Assembly: GCA_003213555.1 (NCBI GenBank)
Contig: QCMS01000003.1
Coordinates: forward strand, 33,152 to 97,151
Length of the DNA: 64,000 nt
Direction: 5' to 3'
DNA from: Pelagibacteraceae bacterium AG-422-I02
GTDB taxonomy: Bacteria; Pseudomonadota; Alphaproteobacteria; Pelagibacterales; Pelagibacteraceae
In this document: positions 63,083 to 64,000 of the stretch, piece by piece
Layout of the letters: each line of letters starts with the position of its first letter
Position numbering within the stretch: position 1 is the stretch's first letter
The notes under the pieces: generated by a model
What the model was told of the DNA's origin: nothing
Databases searched by the model: none
What the model saw: only the letters and a program-made list of their open reading frames with translations
Made by a program: the position numbers and the translations under genes

Positions 63083-64000
63083 AAAAAAATTTAAAAACGT
63101 TTTGGTGGTTTTAGGAGGAACATCCGGGGAAAGAGCTGTAAGTTTAGAAAGTGGCAAAGCATGTATAAAAGCTTTAAAAAAAAAGGGTTATAATGTCTTT
63201 CCTTTTGATCCCCAAAAAAAAAATTTTAATTTAATTGATAAAAATAAAGTTGATGTTGTTTTTAATGCACTTCATGGAAGAGATGGAGAGGATGGTATCG
63301 CTCAAAGTCATTTTGAGTATCTCAAAATTCCATATACTCATTCAGGCGTAATTAGCTCTTATAACTGTATGAACAAAATTTATTCAAAAGAATTATTTAT
63401 TAAAAATAAAATTAATACACCTAAGTATACAACAATAAATAAATTTAACTTTAAAAAAAATTTAATATTCAGAGACATTAAATACAAAAAGATAAGATTT
63501 CCAATTGTTTTAAAACCAGTTAACGAGGGTTCAAGTTTAGGAGTTCAAATTTTTAAAAATAAAAAAAATCTAAAAAAACAAATAAAAGCTCTATTAAAAA
63601 AATATCATAACTTACTTTTAGAAGAATATATCGGAGGGCAAGAAATCCAAGTGGCTGTATTAAATAGTAAACCATTAGGCGCAATTGAACTTATACCAAA
63701 AAGATTTTTTTATGATTACAAAGCTAAGTATACAAAAAAAGCAAAAACTAGACATATAATGCCTGCAAGATTAAACAAAATTAAGTATCAAGAGGTTTTA
63801 AAAATTGCAAAAAAAGTTCACCAAACCCTTAAATGTCGAGGTGTTACTAGATCTGATTTTAAGTTTTTCAATAATAGTTTTTACTTATTAGAAATCAACA
63901 CCCAACCTGGAATGACAAGTCTATCATTAGTTCCTGAAATTGCTGAACATAAAGGACTTAATTTTGAGACTCTTGTTGAAAAAATTTTATTGGATGCAAG
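63075..64000 (+). CDS. ddl: D-alanine--D-alanine ligase (3' end cut by window edge)
   Basis: Supplies D-Ala-D-Ala for MurF. Not in the ORF track because it runs off the edge; I translated it. VLVVLGGTSGERAVSLESG starts the N-terminal domain, followed by VVFNALHGRDGEDG, the ATP-grasp lid VLKPVNEGSSLGVQIF, EEYIGGQEIQVAVL, and LEINTQPGMTSLSLVPEIA. A GTG at 63075 is the likely start (MNKKKFKNVLV), with TTG at 63072 an alternative. About 308 residues are visible; little is missing. ftsQ and ftsA would be expected beyond. Confidence 0.95.
   Translation, partial: MNKKKFKNVLVVLGGTSGERAVSLESGKACIKALKKKGYNVFPFDPQKKNFNLIDKNKVDVVFNALHGRDGEDGIAQSHFEYLKIPYTHSGVISSYNCMNKIYSKELFIKNKINTPKYTTINKFNFKKNLIFRDIKYKKIRFPIVLKPVNEGSSLGVQIFKNKKNLKKQIKALLKKYHNLLLEEYIGGQEIQVAVLNSKPLGAIELIPKRFFYDYKAKYTKKAKTRHIMPARLNKIKYQEVLKIAKKVHQTLKCRGVTRSDFKFFNNSFYLLEINTQPGMTSLSLVPEIAEHKGLNFETLVEKILLDA

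Noticed and set aside
1-64000. CRISPR array, insertion sequence, prophage, toxin-antitoxin or integron
   Set aside because: No regularly spaced repeats, transposase or integrase motifs, or phage genes were seen; all gene content is housekeeping.

Overview
This is a strongly AT-rich (about 30% GC by eye), densely packed bacterial chromosome segment. It carries core genes only: I see no insertion sequence, prophage, integrase, CRISPR array or plasmid gene. CcrM methyltransferase beside rnhB, petABC with a petP/petR-type regulator, the lgt-midA-pgeF and prs-rplY-pth-ychF orders, ELM1, DciA and oxygen-dependent HemF all point to an aerobic alphaproteobacterium. The size economy and Lys/Asn/Ile-rich proteins fit a streamlined marine lineage such as Pelagibacterales (SAR11). 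That placement is inference from gene content and composition.

Layout. 1-7.9 kb: 3'-truncated smc, a DsbA-like protein and DciA (minus); mutY and an FAD monooxygenase (plus); ccrM, rnhB and a family-4-type uracil-DNA glycosylase (minus). 8-13.6 kb: a TPR lipid-envelope-type exported protein of unknown role, ispE, tRNA-Gln and cca (plus); greA, hemF and trmL (minus). 13.7-16.3 kb: petABC, the cytochrome bc1 complex. 16.2-22.2 kb: prs-rplY-pth-ychF and lgt-midA-pgeF (both minus). 22.3-27.2 kb: ubiK, a petP/petR-like MarR plus response regulator plus histidine kinase operon, ilvE, a methyltransferase and pgsA. 27.2-36.1 kb: uvrB-SDR-folB-uvrC (repair plus pterin genes), aspC, trxB, ELM1 and a 2OG-Fe(II) oxygenase. 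36.1-45.6 kb: carAB, then the macromolecular-synthesis operon yqeY-dnaG-rpoD and an FkbM methyltransferase. 45.7-48.3 kb: a CAT-anticodon tRNA, mlaA-mlaC, a peptidoglycan amidase and RNase P RNA. 48.4-64 kb: the division and cell wall (dcw) cluster mraZ-ftsZ-rsmH-ftsL-ftsI-murEF-mraY-murD-ftsW-murG-murC-murB-ddl, running off the right edge.

The genes cover precursor synthesis and polymerisation of DAP-type peptidoglycan, chromosome replication and segregation (SMC, DciA, DnaG, CcrM), UvrBC excision repair, respiration and envelope lipid handling. Packing is extreme. All seven convergent protein-gene pairs overlap at their 3' ends, four by exactly the 4 bp that hold both stop codons, and one divergent pair shares the hexamer ATGCAT as its two start codons.

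I did not find a new multi-gene system. The notable points are departures from textbook family architecture: an SMC with no visible hinge domain, a primase that has lost three of its four zinc ligands, a MurE-MurF fusion, ftsZ moved to second place in the dcw cluster, a GANTC-bearing inverted repeat in front of ccrM with another GANTC pair at ftsZ/rsmH, and a three-repeat MraZ operator.
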